64,000 nucleotides of DNA, from NCBI GenBank assembly GCA_025998955.1, contig AP024676.1, positions 3,782,001-3,846,000 of the forward strand, given 5' to 3'. The stretch comes from Candidatus Roseilinea sp. (GTDB lineage Bacteria; Chloroflexota; Anaerolineae; J036; Brachytrichaceae). How positions within the stretch are numbered: the stretch's first letter is position 1; every line of letters begins with the position of its first letter. This document shows, one piece after another, positions 36,674 through 45,240 of the stretch. The notes beneath the pieces were generated by a model that saw only the letters and a program-made list of their open reading frames with translations, searched no databases and was not told the origin of the DNA. The translations under genes were made by a program, and so were the position numbers.

Positions 36674-38515
36674 TTAGCCGGCCGGCTTCAACGCGGCGAT
36701 GACCCGCGGCCCCGTCCAGTGCCAGAACGCGCCGTTGTAGCCTTCGCCCACGTTTGTCTCGGTCGGCCAGTTCACCCAGTAGGTCTGGTTGTAGGCGATG
36801 CGGTGCAGCCACTGGATGATCGGCACGTTGATGACATCCTTGTAGTAGAACTCCATCGCCTGTACGGCCAGCTCGTCGAACTTCGGATCGCCGGCAGGGT
36901 ACTTCGCCATCTCCAGCACCAGCTTCTCGAACTCGGGGTTGTTGTAGCGCGAGAAGTTGTTGCTGCCGGCGACGTTGCCGGTCGGCTTGGTGTTGAACAG
37001 CTCGAACACCGCGAACGGATCGCGCAGGCTGGCGCCGTGGCCGAACATATACAGGCCGGGGCGGCCTTGGGCCATGTTGTTGTAGGCCTCCGGTGAGAAG
37101 TCCGGGCCTTCGCCGGTGTCGAAGCCTGCCTGGCGCAGCATTTCGGCCAAGACCGGCACGATGTCGGCGTGGATGCCGGCGAAGCCGCTGATCTGCGTCG
37201 GGACGGTCTTGCCGTCCTTCTCCCACAGGCCGTCGGCGTTCTTCTTGTAGCCGGCCTCTTCCATCAGCTTGGCCGACTCTTCGAGGTCGAACTTGCGCGG
37301 CTGGTACTTCTCGATGATGGCCTGGACGCCGGCTGAATCAGCGAACTTCTGCAGCGGCGGATAAAGTGGGAAGGGGTAGATGGTGCTCACCTTCGCGCCG
37401 CCATACACCACCTCGTCAATCTGGTCGCGGTTGACTGCGCGGTTGATGGCGCGGCGCACGCGCACGTCGCTGAACGGCTCGATCTCCAGGTTCATCCATA
37501 GCGCATTGGGCCACCAGTCCAGATAGCCGTGCGGCTCGTTTTGGCCGGTGTGGGTCGTGACCTTGGGGTTCTGCTTCAGGATGTTAGCGATGATGTCGTT
37601 GCGGAAGTCCAACGCCGTATCGAGTTCGTTGTTCACCACGCGCTGGGCCACCACGCCCATGTCGTCACCGATGCGCTGCATGATCACGCGCTTGGCCTCG
37701 GGGACGGGCTGGAAGCCGGTCTTGATCGCCCACCAGTCCTCGCGCAGGTCGAAGATCTTCTGGTTGTTGGTCCACGACACCAGCTTGTAGGGGCCGGAGT
37801 GCGGCATGTCCAGGCCACCGGGGAAGGCGGTCACGTCCGCTTCCTTCTCCAGCACATGCGCGGGGACGATCGGGCGGCCGGTGTCGAAGTGCACGGTGAG
37901 CACGTCGAACACGAAGCGCGGCGACGGCTGCTTGAAGATGATCTTGACCGTCTTGTCGTCAACGGCGACCGCTTCCTTCACGTAGGGCGCGACGCGGCTG
38001 TGGTAGTCCAGCTTGTCGTTGTCGCGCCAGGTATTGACGGTGAAGACCACGTCCTTCGAGGTGATCGGCGTGCCGTCGCTCCACTCGATGCCGTCGCGCA
38101 GCTTGATCGTCACTTCGGTGAAGTCGGCGTTGTACTCGGGGTCGCCGGCCGCCAGCCACGGATACACCGTGTCCGAGAAGGCCGCCCAGTAATACAGCGG
38201 ATCCCACAACGACGAGTTGAAGTTCTGGTGGTTGTGGCCGGCTGCGAACGGGCTGGTCACGCCGATGTTGTCGAAGTCGCTTGCGCCCCAACCCATGATG
38301 ACGGTGCGGTTGCGGGGCACTTCTGGGATCTGCGCTTCGGCTGCTGGCGCGGTTGTGGCTTCGGCAGCGGGGGGAGCAGGCTGCGCCGGCTGTTCGGCCG
38401 CTGGTGCAGCTGGAGCAGCCGGGGCGGCCGGGGCGCATGCGGCAATCACCGCACCTGTGCCGGCGAGGGCCGACAGGCGCAACAGTTGCCTTCGAGTAAT
38501 CTTGTTCCGGGTCAT
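36674..38515 (-). CDS. Peptide-type ABC transporter solute-binding lipoprotein
   Basis: 613 residues, family 5. A Tat-like lipoprotein signal (ITRRQLLRLSALAG, then AACAPAAP) is followed by a Pro/Ala linker. Family segments are GIEWSDGTPITSKDVVFTVN, SGPYKLVSWTNN, DVRVRRAINRAVNRDQI and a C-terminal VPIIQWLHRIAYN. AGGAGG lies 11 bases before the ATG. It heads the second complete importer. The mature domain is only distantly similar to the one at 19749, so the two importers probably take different substrates. Confidence 0.92.
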   Translation of the reverse strand: MTRNKITRRQLLRLSALAGTGAVIAACAPAAPAAPAAPAAEQPAQPAPPAAEATTAPAAEAQIPEVPRNRTVIMGWGASDFDNIGVTSPFAAGHNHQNFNSSLWDPLYYWAAFSDTVYPWLAAGDPEYNADFTEVTIKLRDGIEWSDGTPITSKDVVFTVNTWRDNDKLDYHSRVAPYVKEAVAVDDKTVKIIFKQPSPRFVFDVLTVHFDTGRPIVPAHVLEKEADVTAFPGGLDMPHSGPYKLVSWTNNQKIFDLREDWWAIKTGFQPVPEAKRVIMQRIGDDMGVVAQRVVNNELDTALDFRNDIIANILKQNPKVTTHTGQNEPHGYLDWWPNALWMNLEIEPFSDVRVRRAINRAVNRDQIDEVVYGGAKVSTIYPFPLYPPLQKFADSAGVQAIIEKYQPRKFDLEESAKLMEEAGYKKNADGLWEKDGKTVPTQISGFAGIHADIVPVLAEMLRQAGFDTGEGPDFSPEAYNNMAQGRPGLYMFGHGASLRDPFAVFELFNTKPTGNVAGSNNFSRYNNPEFEKLVLEMAKYPAGDPKFDELAVQAMEFYYKDVINVPIIQWLHRIAYNQTYWVNWPTETNVGEGYNGAFWHWTGPRVIAALKPAG

Positions 38516-38698
38516 ATCGGGTCTTATCCTCCTGGATCGAATGGCTGAAATTGGGAATTCATCGGCAGCTTGGCTGCCGGGGAGTGAACGGATTCTCGCG
38601 TATAACCGAATCGCGCCTCCTGAATCTGAGCTGATCGCTGTTTTAGCATAAGCCTGTTAGATGAGCAAACGCTAAGGGTTCGCTTTCCTCAGCTTCCC

Positions 38699-40180
38699 CT
38701 ACCGTTCCCCGCCGCGCAGCACGTTCACGATTTGGTTGAGCCACACGCCGCCGAAGCCCAGCATGTAGATGAGCATGGGCACGACCGACAACCAGTAACC
38801 CAGACGCAGAATCGAGATCACCATGCCGGTGATGTACAAAGTCAACCCCAGCTCGATCCACATCGTCCAATCCGGCCGGATCAGGTAGGCTTTAGGCGCA
38901 GCGTGAGGAGTGCTCCAGTGCAGCTTCGGTGTCCGTGCGAAATCGCCGGTGTGCCTTTCGCAGAGCGCCTTGAGCATAGCGACGGTGTTAGAGAAGGAGA
39001 CGCCGATGCCGAGCATGAGCGAGGCCGGCAGGTCGCGCAGGAATTGAAGCACGGGGCGCCCACGCGCGACGTGCGCAGCGAACATCGAGGCGATCGGTGC
39101 GAGGCTCAGCAGGCTGATCGCGTTTACCCACACGGGCATACCGATAGACGCGCCATGCTGGACAGCAATCAGGGAGTGCAGCATCAGCAGCGGTGCAGTC
39201 ACGCTCATCAGCAAGATGAGCGGATGGATGAAGTAGCCGGTCAGATGCATCCAGGCAGCGAGTTTGCAATGCAGCGGCAGCGGGGAGGCGACGATGGCCG
39301 GCAGCAGTTTGCGCACCGTCTGTAATGTGCCACGCGCCCAGCGTGCCTGCTGGCGCTTGTAGGCCAGCACGTCGTTGGGCAGTTCGCTCGGTGCAGACTC
39401 GTCGTCCAGATAGATGCCGCGCCAGCCGCGGAGCTCGGCGCGATAGCTTAGGTCGAGGTCCTCGGTCAATGTGTCGTGTTGCCAGCCGCCGGCGTCCTCG
39501 ATGCACGCGCGGCGCCAGATGCCGCCTGAGCCGTTAAAGTTCATGAGCAGACCGTTGCTGCTGCGCACCGGCTGCTCGATGATGAAATGCACGTCCAGCG
39601 TCATGGCCTGCGCCCGGGTGAGCAGGCTTACGTCGCGGTTGAGGTAATCCCAGCGCGTCTGCACGAAGCCCACACGTGGGTCGTCGAAGATGCGTCGTTC
39701 GCAGATCAGCCGGCGGAGGAAGTCCGGCGCAGGCAGAAAATCGGCGTCGAAGATGGCGATCAGCTCACCCTTGGCACGAGCCAGTCCGGCGGCCAACGCG
39801 CCGGCTTTGTAGCCGGCACGGTGGGTGCGGTGCAGCAGCTCGATGTGGATACCGCGCTGACGCGCGCATGCCACGGCCCGGCGCGCGATCTCCGTCGTGT
39901 CGTCGGTCGAGTCGTCCAGCACTTGGATGTGGAGTCTGTCGGGGGGGTAGTCCTGCGCCGCCGCAGCAGCGATGATCCGCTCGGCTACGTAGCGCTCGTT
40001 GAACAGGGGGATCTGAACGGTGACGGTCGGCGCGTCGTGGCACACCCGTCTTCGTAGCGTCGGCGATGCAGGGTTGTGCGGTCGTGGGCGCAGATACAAC
40101 ACCAGCAGCACGCCCTGGTGGAACGCATAGGCCGAGAGCAGGATCAGACACAGCGCGTGCAGCGCGATGACAACTTCCAT
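38699..40180 (-). CDS. Processive family 2 glycosyltransferase (CslA/cellulose synthase-like)
   Basis: 493 residues, membrane-bound. An N-terminal membrane helix is followed by the GT-A domain: TVTVQIPLFNERYVAERI, VLDDSTDDTT, DAD at 145-147, TEDLDLSYR at 239-247, and the processivity motif QQARW at 277-281. Then four or so membrane helices (about 305-490). The D, DxD, TED, QxxRW set marks synthases of beta-linked glycans such as glucomannan. The start at 40180 is chosen because the longer frame to 40222 overlaps the terminator of the upstream gene. No PilZ domain is seen. Confidence 0.88.
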   Translation of the reverse strand: MEVVIALHALCLILLSAYAFHQGVLLVLYLRPRPHNPASPTLRRRVCHDAPTVTVQIPLFNERYVAERIIAAAAAQDYPPDRLHIQVLDDSTDDTTEIARRAVACARQRGIHIELLHRTHRAGYKAGALAAGLARAKGELIAIFDADFLPAPDFLRRLICERRIFDDPRVGFVQTRWDYLNRDVSLLTRAQAMTLDVHFIIEQPVRSSNGLLMNFNGSGGIWRRACIEDAGGWQHDTLTEDLDLSYRAELRGWRGIYLDDESAPSELPNDVLAYKRQQARWARGTLQTVRKLLPAIVASPLPLHCKLAAWMHLTGYFIHPLILLMSVTAPLLMLHSLIAVQHGASIGMPVWVNAISLLSLAPIASMFAAHVARGRPVLQFLRDLPASLMLGIGVSFSNTVAMLKALCERHTGDFARTPKLHWSTPHAAPKAYLIRPDWTMWIELGLTLYITGMVISILRLGYWLSVVPMLIYMLGFGGVWLNQIVNVLRGGER

Positions 40181-40207
40181 GCAGGTGGCAATGGCAGCGG
40201 AGCGCAG

Positions 40208-40259
40208 CAAACAAAAAGCCACGCAGGTGTTCGTTCACCGCGAATGAACACGCGTGGCT
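40208..40259 (-). terminator. Rho-independent terminator after the bifunctional-nuclease pair
   Basis: A long stem 40217-40236 with 40242-40259 (AGCCACGC pairs with GCGTGGCT), then TTTTTGTTT on the minus strand. Confidence 0.88.
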
Positions 40260-40280
40260 CACCCCGGCTGCGCTCGGGGG

Positions 40281-40772
40281 TCATTTCTTGTCCAGGTCGT
40301 CCAGGTCGAGTGTGCCGAGGAAGTCCTTGAAGGCCCCCAGGTCTTCTTCCGATTCTTGGCTGGCCTCTTCTTCCGGCTCCTGGCCATGTTGGGCCATGAT
40401 GTCGTCGTCCACGTAGATCGAACAACCGACGCGCACAGCGATGGCGATCGCGTCGCTGGGGCGCGAATCTATGCTCAGGTCTTTGCCGTCGCGCGTCCTC
40501 AAGACGATCCGGGCGTAGAACGTCTCCTCACGCAGATCGTTGACCACCACATAGCGCACCGTGGCTCCCAGCTCGCGAATGGCGTTCACGATCAGGTCAT
40601 GCGTCAGCGGGCGCGCGACGCGGGTGTTCGTGAGGTGAATGGTGATCGCTTCGGCTTCAGGCTGCCCGATCCAAATTGGCAAAAAGCGCTCGGATTCCAG
40701 GTCTTTGAGGATGACCACCCGGTGCGAACCCATCAGGTTGACTCGCACTGCATCCACCTTCACTTCTACCAT
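40281..40772 (-). CDS. Bifunctional nuclease family (DUF151) protein, second of a pair
   Basis: 163 residues. VEVKVDAVRVNLMGSHRVVILKD, RFLPIWIGQPEAEAITIHL and SRPSDAIAIAVRVG are signatures of the BFN/DUF151 fold; plant members degrade RNA and DNA, bacterial functions are unclear. After the domain is an acidic tail ending EDLGAFKDFLGTLDLDDLDK. AGGAGG is upstream of ATG 40772. It lies 112 bases downstream of a paralogue with the same fold and tail; both share one promoter and this terminator. Confidence 0.9.
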   Translation of the reverse strand: MVEVKVDAVRVNLMGSHRVVILKDLESERFLPIWIGQPEAEAITIHLTNTRVARPLTHDLIVNAIRELGATVRYVVVNDLREETFYARIVLRTRDGKDLSIDSRPSDAIAIAVRVGCSIYVDDDIMAQHGQEPEEEASQESEEDLGAFKDFLGTLDLDDLDKK

Positions 40773-40884
40773 AGTATGTTGCCTCCTCGTGTCTATCTCC
40801 CATGAAGTTGCGCCCGGCACAACCGAGCGTCGCCGCGATTCTGACTTCGACGGCCTTCGAATGTTGTAACAGCGGACGAGACGG

Positions 40885-41382
40885 TCACTTGTCCTTGTCC
40901 AGATCGCTCAGATCGAGCGAGCTGATGAAATCGCCAAAAGCGCCGAGGTCCTCCTTGCTGGCCGGCTCCGGTTCTTCCTGGGGCTCGACGCCGGCTTCGG
41001 CCAAGACCTGTTCGTCAACGAAGATCGGACTATCCAGGCGCACAGCGATGGCGATGGCGTCGCTTGGCCGAGCGTCTAGCACGATTTCCTGCTCGTCGTC
41101 CCCGATGTGCATGACGATGGATGCGTAGAAGTGCTGATTGCGCAGGTCATGGATGAGCACGTGGCTGAGGCGCGCACCGAGCTTGGTGAGGATGTGGGCG
41201 GCCAGATCGTGGGTGAGCGGCCGAGGGACGCCCACCCCGTTCAGGTGAAGTGAGATCGCGTCCCCTTCCGTCTTGCCGATGAAGATGGGCAAGCGCCGCG
41301 CTCCATCCAGCTCCTTCAGGATCACCACCTGGGTCGCACTCATCAGGCTGATGCGAACGCTTTCGATCTTCATCTCAATCAT
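40885..41382 (-). CDS. Bifunctional nuclease family (DUF151) protein, first of a pair
   Basis: 165 residues: IEMKIESVRISLMSATQVVILKE, RLPIFIGKTEGDAISLHL and ARPSDAIAIAVRLD define the same family as the next gene. The tail EDLGAFGDFISSLDLSDLDK is nearly the same as in the neighbour, although the domains have diverged. This conserved acidic peptide is not part of the core fold. ATG at 41382 follows GGAGG. Divergent from the beta-CASP nuclease gene. Confidence 0.9.
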   Translation of the reverse strand: MIEMKIESVRISLMSATQVVILKELDGARRLPIFIGKTEGDAISLHLNGVGVPRPLTHDLAAHILTKLGARLSHVLIHDLRNQHFYASIVMHIGDDEQEIVLDARPSDAIAIAVRLDSPIFVDEQVLAEAGVEPQEEPEPASKEDLGAFGDFISSLDLSDLDKDK

Positions 41383-41416
41383 GCCCGGGCAGCCTCCGAA
41401 CTGTGCATCACACAAA

Positions 41417-41444
41417 ATTATACTCACGCGGGTATGCTGGACAA
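41417..41444 (-). promoter_or_regulatory. Promoter of the bifunctional-nuclease pair
   Basis: On the minus strand TTGTCC (41444-41439), a 16-base spacer and a perfect TATAAT (41422-41417), about 35 bases before the ATG. Confidence 0.7.
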
Positions 41445-41548
41445 CAGCATGAGCGTAAATTCAGAACGTGGCGCGGGCCGCGCTAGGCTCAGCCTGTGCC
41501 GAGCAGTCTCATCCCTCACGTGGAAATTCATCAAGGACACCTACCGAC

Positions 41549-42940
41549 ATGCGAATCACATTCTGGGGTGCCGCTCAAACTGTGACCGGCTCGCAGCACC
41601 TGATTGAGGTTGCAAGTGACAAAATTCTGCTCGAGTGTGGCCTCTTTCAGGGCAGGCGCGCCGAGTCGTACGCCATCAATCAGAAACTTCCCTACGAAGC
41701 GCGCGCCGTGGACGCCATGCTCCTCTCGCATGCACACATTGATCACTCCGGCAACATCCCCAACCTCACCAAGCGCGGCTTCCGTGGTGACATCATCTGC
41801 ACACACGCGACGCGCGACTTGTGCGCGGCAATGCTGCGCGACTCCGGCGCGATTCAGGAAGAGGATATTCTTTACCTCAACCGGCATCGTAAATCGCCCC
41901 AGCCGCTGGAGCCGATCTACACCGTAGCTGACGCCGAACGATCGTTGCGCCAATTCGTCAGCTACGACTATGATCGCTGGATTCCGATCACTCAGCGTGC
42001 GCGGGCTATGTTCGGCGACGCCGGCCACATGCTTGGCTCGGCGTGGGTGCTGCTGGAGCTGACCGAGGGGACGCGCACGGTGCGCCTGTGTTTCAGCGGC
42101 GACCTAGGCCGGCGCGGCCTGCCCATCCTGCGCGATCCGGTGCCCATGCCCGAGGCGGATTACCTCATCCTGGAGAGCACCTATGGCGACCGCCTACACC
42201 CGCCGGTCAACGAGGCGACACCGGATTTGCAACGCGCGATCGGGGATGCCGTTGCCCGGCGCGGCAAAGTGGTGATTCCCGCATTTGCCGTTGGCCGCAC
42301 CCAGGAGATCGTGTATCGCCTGAACGACCTGGTCAACCGCGGCGAGTTGCCCAATGTGCCGGTCTTCGTGGATAGCCCGCTCGCGGTGAACGTCACGGAA
42401 GCCTTCCGCACCCATCCAGAGTGCTATGACGACGAGACTCGGCGGATGCTCATGGAGGATGGCGATGGCAGCGTGTTCGGCTTCAAGCGGCTGACCTACA
42501 TTCGGCGCGTCGAGGACTCCAAGGCGCTGAACGACCTGGACGGACCGGCCGTCATCATCAGCGCCTCCGGCATGGCCGAAAACGGGCGTGTGTTGCATCA
42601 CCTGCGCCACACGATCGAAGACCCCAAGAACATGATTCTGTTCGTCAGCTTCCAGGCGCAGGATACGCTGGGCCGGCGCATCTTGGATGGCCAGCGCTAT
42701 GTGAAGATCCTGGGCGACGAGTTCACCGTGCGCGCCGAGGTCCGGCGCATCGAGGCGTTCAGCGGACACGCCGATCGCCGTGAGCTGCTCGACTGGGTAC
42801 GTCCGCAGGCGCGCCGGCTGCGTGGCGTCTTCCTGGTGCATGGCGAGATCGAGCCAATGCGGGCGTTGGCGGAGGGGCTGGCCGATCTGGAGATCGAGCA
42901 TGTGCATTTGCCGCGCCGCGGCGAATCGTTCGAGCTGTGA
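41549..42940 (+). CDS. MBL-fold beta-CASP ribonuclease-like protein
   Basis: 463 residues. Metal motif HAHIDHSG (61-68), GDAGHMLGSAWV, FSGDLGRRGLPIL, ESTYGDR, then the beta-CASP domain with PAFAVGRTQEIVYRL, SASGMAENGRVLHHL and the C-terminal EAFSGHADRRELLDWV. This is the CPSF73/YSH1-like form of the superfamily, with mRNA-processing nucleases as relatives. ATG at 41549 is chosen from the family start MRITFWGAAQTVTGS. Divergent from two other putative nuclease genes. Confidence 0.92.
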   Translation: MRITFWGAAQTVTGSQHLIEVASDKILLECGLFQGRRAESYAINQKLPYEARAVDAMLLSHAHIDHSGNIPNLTKRGFRGDIICTHATRDLCAAMLRDSGAIQEEDILYLNRHRKSPQPLEPIYTVADAERSLRQFVSYDYDRWIPITQRARAMFGDAGHMLGSAWVLLELTEGTRTVRLCFSGDLGRRGLPILRDPVPMPEADYLILESTYGDRLHPPVNEATPDLQRAIGDAVARRGKVVIPAFAVGRTQEIVYRLNDLVNRGELPNVPVFVDSPLAVNVTEAFRTHPECYDDETRRMLMEDGDGSVFGFKRLTYIRRVEDSKALNDLDGPAVIISASGMAENGRVLHHLRHTIEDPKNMILFVSFQAQDTLGRRILDGQRYVKILGDEFTVRAEVRRIEAFSGHADRRELLDWVRPQARRLRGVFLVHGEIEPMRALAEGLADLEIEHVHLPRRGESFEL

Positions 42941-42951
42941 AAGATGCGAAA

Positions 42952-42982
42952 GAAACCGGACCCTCCGAAGGAATCCGGTTTC
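42952..42982 (-). terminator. Terminator of tRNA-Pro, also between convergent genes
   Basis: GAAACCGGA (42952-42960) pairs perfectly with TCCGGTTTC (42974-42982). On the minus strand it is followed by TTTCGCATCTTTC. Confidence 0.7.
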
Positions 42983-42988
42983 TGCCAG

Positions 42989-43062
42989 TCGAGGTGCCGA
43001 GATTTGAACTCGGGACCCCTTGCACCCCATGCAAGTGCGCTACCAGGCTGCGCCACACCTCG
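42989..43062 (-). tRNA. tRNA-Pro (anticodon GGG)
   Basis: A 74-base cloverleaf: acceptor CGAGGTG / CACCTCG, D stem GCGC/GCGC with loop AGCCTGGTA, anticodon stem CTTGC/GCAAG with loop ATGGGGT, T stem CCGAG/CTCGG with loop TTCAAAT, discriminator A. CCA is not encoded. Very like the Escherichia coli GGG isoacceptor in its D and anticodon arms. Confidence 0.96.
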
Positions 43063-43068
43063 TCGGGC

Positions 43069-43096
43069 TTGATTTTAGCACGCCATGCGCTATGAT
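43069..43096 (+). promoter_or_regulatory. Promoter of the metG leader
   Basis: TTGATT (43069-43074), a 16-base spacer, TATGAT (43091-43096). Transcription would start about 43103, only a few bases before the ATG of the 23-codon leader frame. Divergent from tRNA-Pro. Confidence 0.6.
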
Positions 43097-43106
43097 TGCA
43101 GCCGTA

Positions 43107-43178
43107 ATGGTCGCAGGCATCTTGAACGTCGTTCGTATCTCGATGCGCATGCCCGGCGTGCACTACCGCGCGGGCTAA
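43107..43178 (+). CDS. Putative leader peptide of the metG attenuator (23 residues)
   Basis: ATG at 43107 to TAA at 43176, encoding MVAGILNVVRISMRMPGVHY then RAG. Two of the Met codons stand close together (43143-43145 and 43149-43151). The last codons (43167-43175, CGCGCGGGC) are exactly complementary to 43219-43227 in the downstream terminator. No Shine-Dalgarno sequence is seen; with the promoter at 43069-43096 it would be almost leaderless. Classical attenuation logic is an inference. Confidence 0.4.
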   Translation: MVAGILNVVRISMRMPGVHYRAG

Positions 43179-43248
43179 AGCGATCATGGTCGACAGCCGA
43201 TTACCTGAGAGACTCACCGCCCGCGCGCATGCCGGGCGGTTCTTTTTT
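43167..43248 (+). promoter_or_regulatory. Transcription attenuator upstream of metG
   Basis: Terminator stem CCGCCCG (43217-43223) / CGGGCGG (43233-43239) followed by TTCTTTTTT. The alternative pairing 43167-43175 with 43219-43227 (9 G-C pairs) removes the left half of that stem. The terminator lies about 90 bases before metG, on the same strand, so readthrough is needed for metG expression unless a second promoter exists. After it, 43249-43336 holds a short CGGCAG/CTGCCG hairpin and degenerate repeats. Confidence 0.6.
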
Positions 43249-43336
43249 AAGTCGTAAATGGCGATCCGTAATTCGGCAGCGAGCTGCCGCGTTCATTAGC
43301 AATCCGTTACCGGTTACCGACTAATCAACCATCAGC

Positions 43337-45118
43337 ATGGAAAATATTCTCGTTTGTGTCGCCTGGCCCTACGCCAACGGCGACTTACACGTAGGACATG
43401 TGGCCGGCGCATATTTGCCTGCCGATATCTTTGCGCGCTACCACCGCCTGAAGGGCAACCGGGTCGTCATGGTCAGCGGCAGCGATGCGCACGGCACGCC
43501 GATCGTCGTGCGCGCCGAAAAGGAGGGCAAGACGCCGCGCGAGGTGTTCGAGTTCTATCACGGCCGCTTCCTGGAGACGCAGCGATTGCTCGGCATTTCG
43601 TACGACCTGTTCACCCACACCGACACGGAGAATCATCACGCGATCAGCCAGCAGATGTTCCGCCGGCTGCTGGAGAACGAATACCTGTTCAAGGCCACCC
43701 AGAAGCAACTCTACTCGGAGACGCAGAAGAAGTTCCTGCCCGACCGGTTGGTAGAAGGCACATGCCCAATCTGCGGCTACGACAAAGCGCGCGGCGACCA
43801 ATGCGACAACTGCGGCAACCTGCTCGATGGCACTCAGCTCATCAATCCGCGCAGCCGCACGCACCCAGACGACAAGCTGACGGTCCGGGAAAGTGAGCAC
43901 TACTTCTTCGACCTGCCGGCGCTGCGCGAACCGATTTTGGCCTATCTCTCCGACAAGGACAGTTATTGGCGATCCACGGTGCTGGAGTTCTCGCGGCGCT
44001 ATGCCGAAGAGATGGAGCCGCGCGCGTTCACGCGCGACCTGACGTGGGGCATCCCCATCCCTGTCGAGGGCGCGGAGGGCAAGTGCATCTACGTGTGGTA
44101 TGAGGCGCTGCTCGGCTACCTGTCGGCTACGGTCGAGTGGGCCCGGGTCTCCGGCCAGCCGGATGCCTGGCAGGAGTTTTGGTATCAGCCGGATCGCGTC
44201 CGCATCTACAACTTCATCGGCAAGGACAACATCCTGTTCCACACCGTGCTGTGGCAGGCGGTCTTGATCGGCATGGGGCGACTTGGCGAGCCGTGGGATG
44301 GCCTCGGCGCCACGACTCTGTCACGCAGCGATAACCCGAAGTTCAATCTGCCCTACGACGTGCCGGCCAACCAGTATCTCAATCTAGGTGGGCAGAAGTT
44401 CAGCAAGAGCCTGGGCGTCTCGCTCGACGCAATTGACCTGGCGCAGAAGTACGGTGCCGATCCCCTGCGCTTCTACCTCACGCTGATCATGCCTGAAACT
44501 AAGGACAGTGACTGGAGTTGGACCGACTTTGCCCAGCGCAACAATAGCGAATTGCTGGCCAAGTGGGGCAACTTGATCCAGCGCACGCTCTCGCAGATCT
44601 GGCGGAACTTCGAAGGTCGAATTCCGCAGCCTGGTGAGTTGACCGAGGCCGACCGGGCGTTAATCGCAAAAGTCGAAGCGGGCTTCGACTCGGTCGGTGA
44701 GAAACTCAATGCAGTCAAGCTGCGCGATGCGCTGAACGAGGTGCTCGACCTAGCGACGGCCACGAACCAATACCTGGACTTTGAAGCGCCGTGGAAGACG
44801 ATCAAGACCGACAAGGCCCGCGCCGGCACGCAGCTCTACGTCGCAGCACGGGTGATCGACTCGCTGACTGTGCTGTTCGCGCCGTTCACGCCGGGCTTGT
44901 CGGAGCGAGCGCGGTCGCAACTGGGCTATGCCGACCCACTGTTCGGCGAACAATACACCGAGACGCTGCATGAGCGCACGCGCAGCCACGATGTGCTGCG
45001 CTACGATGCCCGCCGGGCGAAAGGCGAATGGAAGCCGAGCCAACTGCCGCCTGGGCAACCACTGGGCGGTGAACCGAGAGGCCTGGTGAGCAAGATCGAG
45101 TTAGGGAGTGAGGGGTAG
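43337..45118 (+). CDS. metG: Methionyl-tRNA synthetase
   Basis: 593 residues, class I synthetase charging tRNA-Met. HIGH-type motif HVGH at 18-21 in PYANGDLHVGHVAG; a four-Cys zinc knuckle CPICGYDKARGDQCDNCG near 142-159; the KMSKS loop as KFSKS near 354-358. The anticodon-binding helical domain follows (SELLAKWGNLIQRTL). The last 12 or so residues (VSKIELGSEG) come from heptamer repeat DNA. There is no C-terminal tRNA-binding EMAP/Trbp111 domain. The upstream attenuator suggests regulation by Met-tRNA charging. Confidence 0.95.
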   Translation: MENILVCVAWPYANGDLHVGHVAGAYLPADIFARYHRLKGNRVVMVSGSDAHGTPIVVRAEKEGKTPREVFEFYHGRFLETQRLLGISYDLFTHTDTENHHAISQQMFRRLLENEYLFKATQKQLYSETQKKFLPDRLVEGTCPICGYDKARGDQCDNCGNLLDGTQLINPRSRTHPDDKLTVRESEHYFFDLPALREPILAYLSDKDSYWRSTVLEFSRRYAEEMEPRAFTRDLTWGIPIPVEGAEGKCIYVWYEALLGYLSATVEWARVSGQPDAWQEFWYQPDRVRIYNFIGKDNILFHTVLWQAVLIGMGRLGEPWDGLGATTLSRSDNPKFNLPYDVPANQYLNLGGQKFSKSLGVSLDAIDLAQKYGADPLRFYLTLIMPETKDSDWSWTDFAQRNNSELLAKWGNLIQRTLSQIWRNFEGRIPQPGELTEADRALIAKVEAGFDSVGEKLNAVKLRDALNEVLDLATATNQYLDFEAPWKTIKTDKARAGTQLYVAARVIDSLTVLFAPFTPGLSERARSQLGYADPLFGEQYTETLHERTRSHDVLRYDARRAKGEWKPSQLPPGQPLGGEPRGLVSKIELGSEG

Positions 45119-45240
45119 TGTGGGGAATCGGGAGTGGGGCAGCCATCCACTGCTCATCCCACTCCCGACTCCCCTCTTTCGCCCTTCTGGCCTCTAGCCC
45201 CTGACCGCTGACTCCCTAACTCCTGACCCCTGACCCCTCA
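45100..45240. repeat. Heptamer arrays between metG and the convergent sugar transferase
   Basis: Units of GGGAGTG/GGGGAAT type at 45100-45140, opposed CCCACTC/CCCGACT type at 45157-45177, and ACCCCTG/ACTCCTG type at 45197-45238. The arrays supply the last codons and stop of metG and also the stop codon of the sugar transferase. The whole gap is repeat. Confidence 0.8.

Noticed and set aside
40181-40222. N-terminal extension of the family 2 glycosyltransferase to 40222
   Set aside because: It would start inside the terminator of the upstream gene pair; similarity begins at the ATG 40180.
43107-43248. T-box or SAM riboswitch upstream of metG
   Set aside because: Only TACCGCG of the T-box consensus is present and no specifier stem is visible; none of the SAM classes match. 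The leader-peptide reading explains the structure better.
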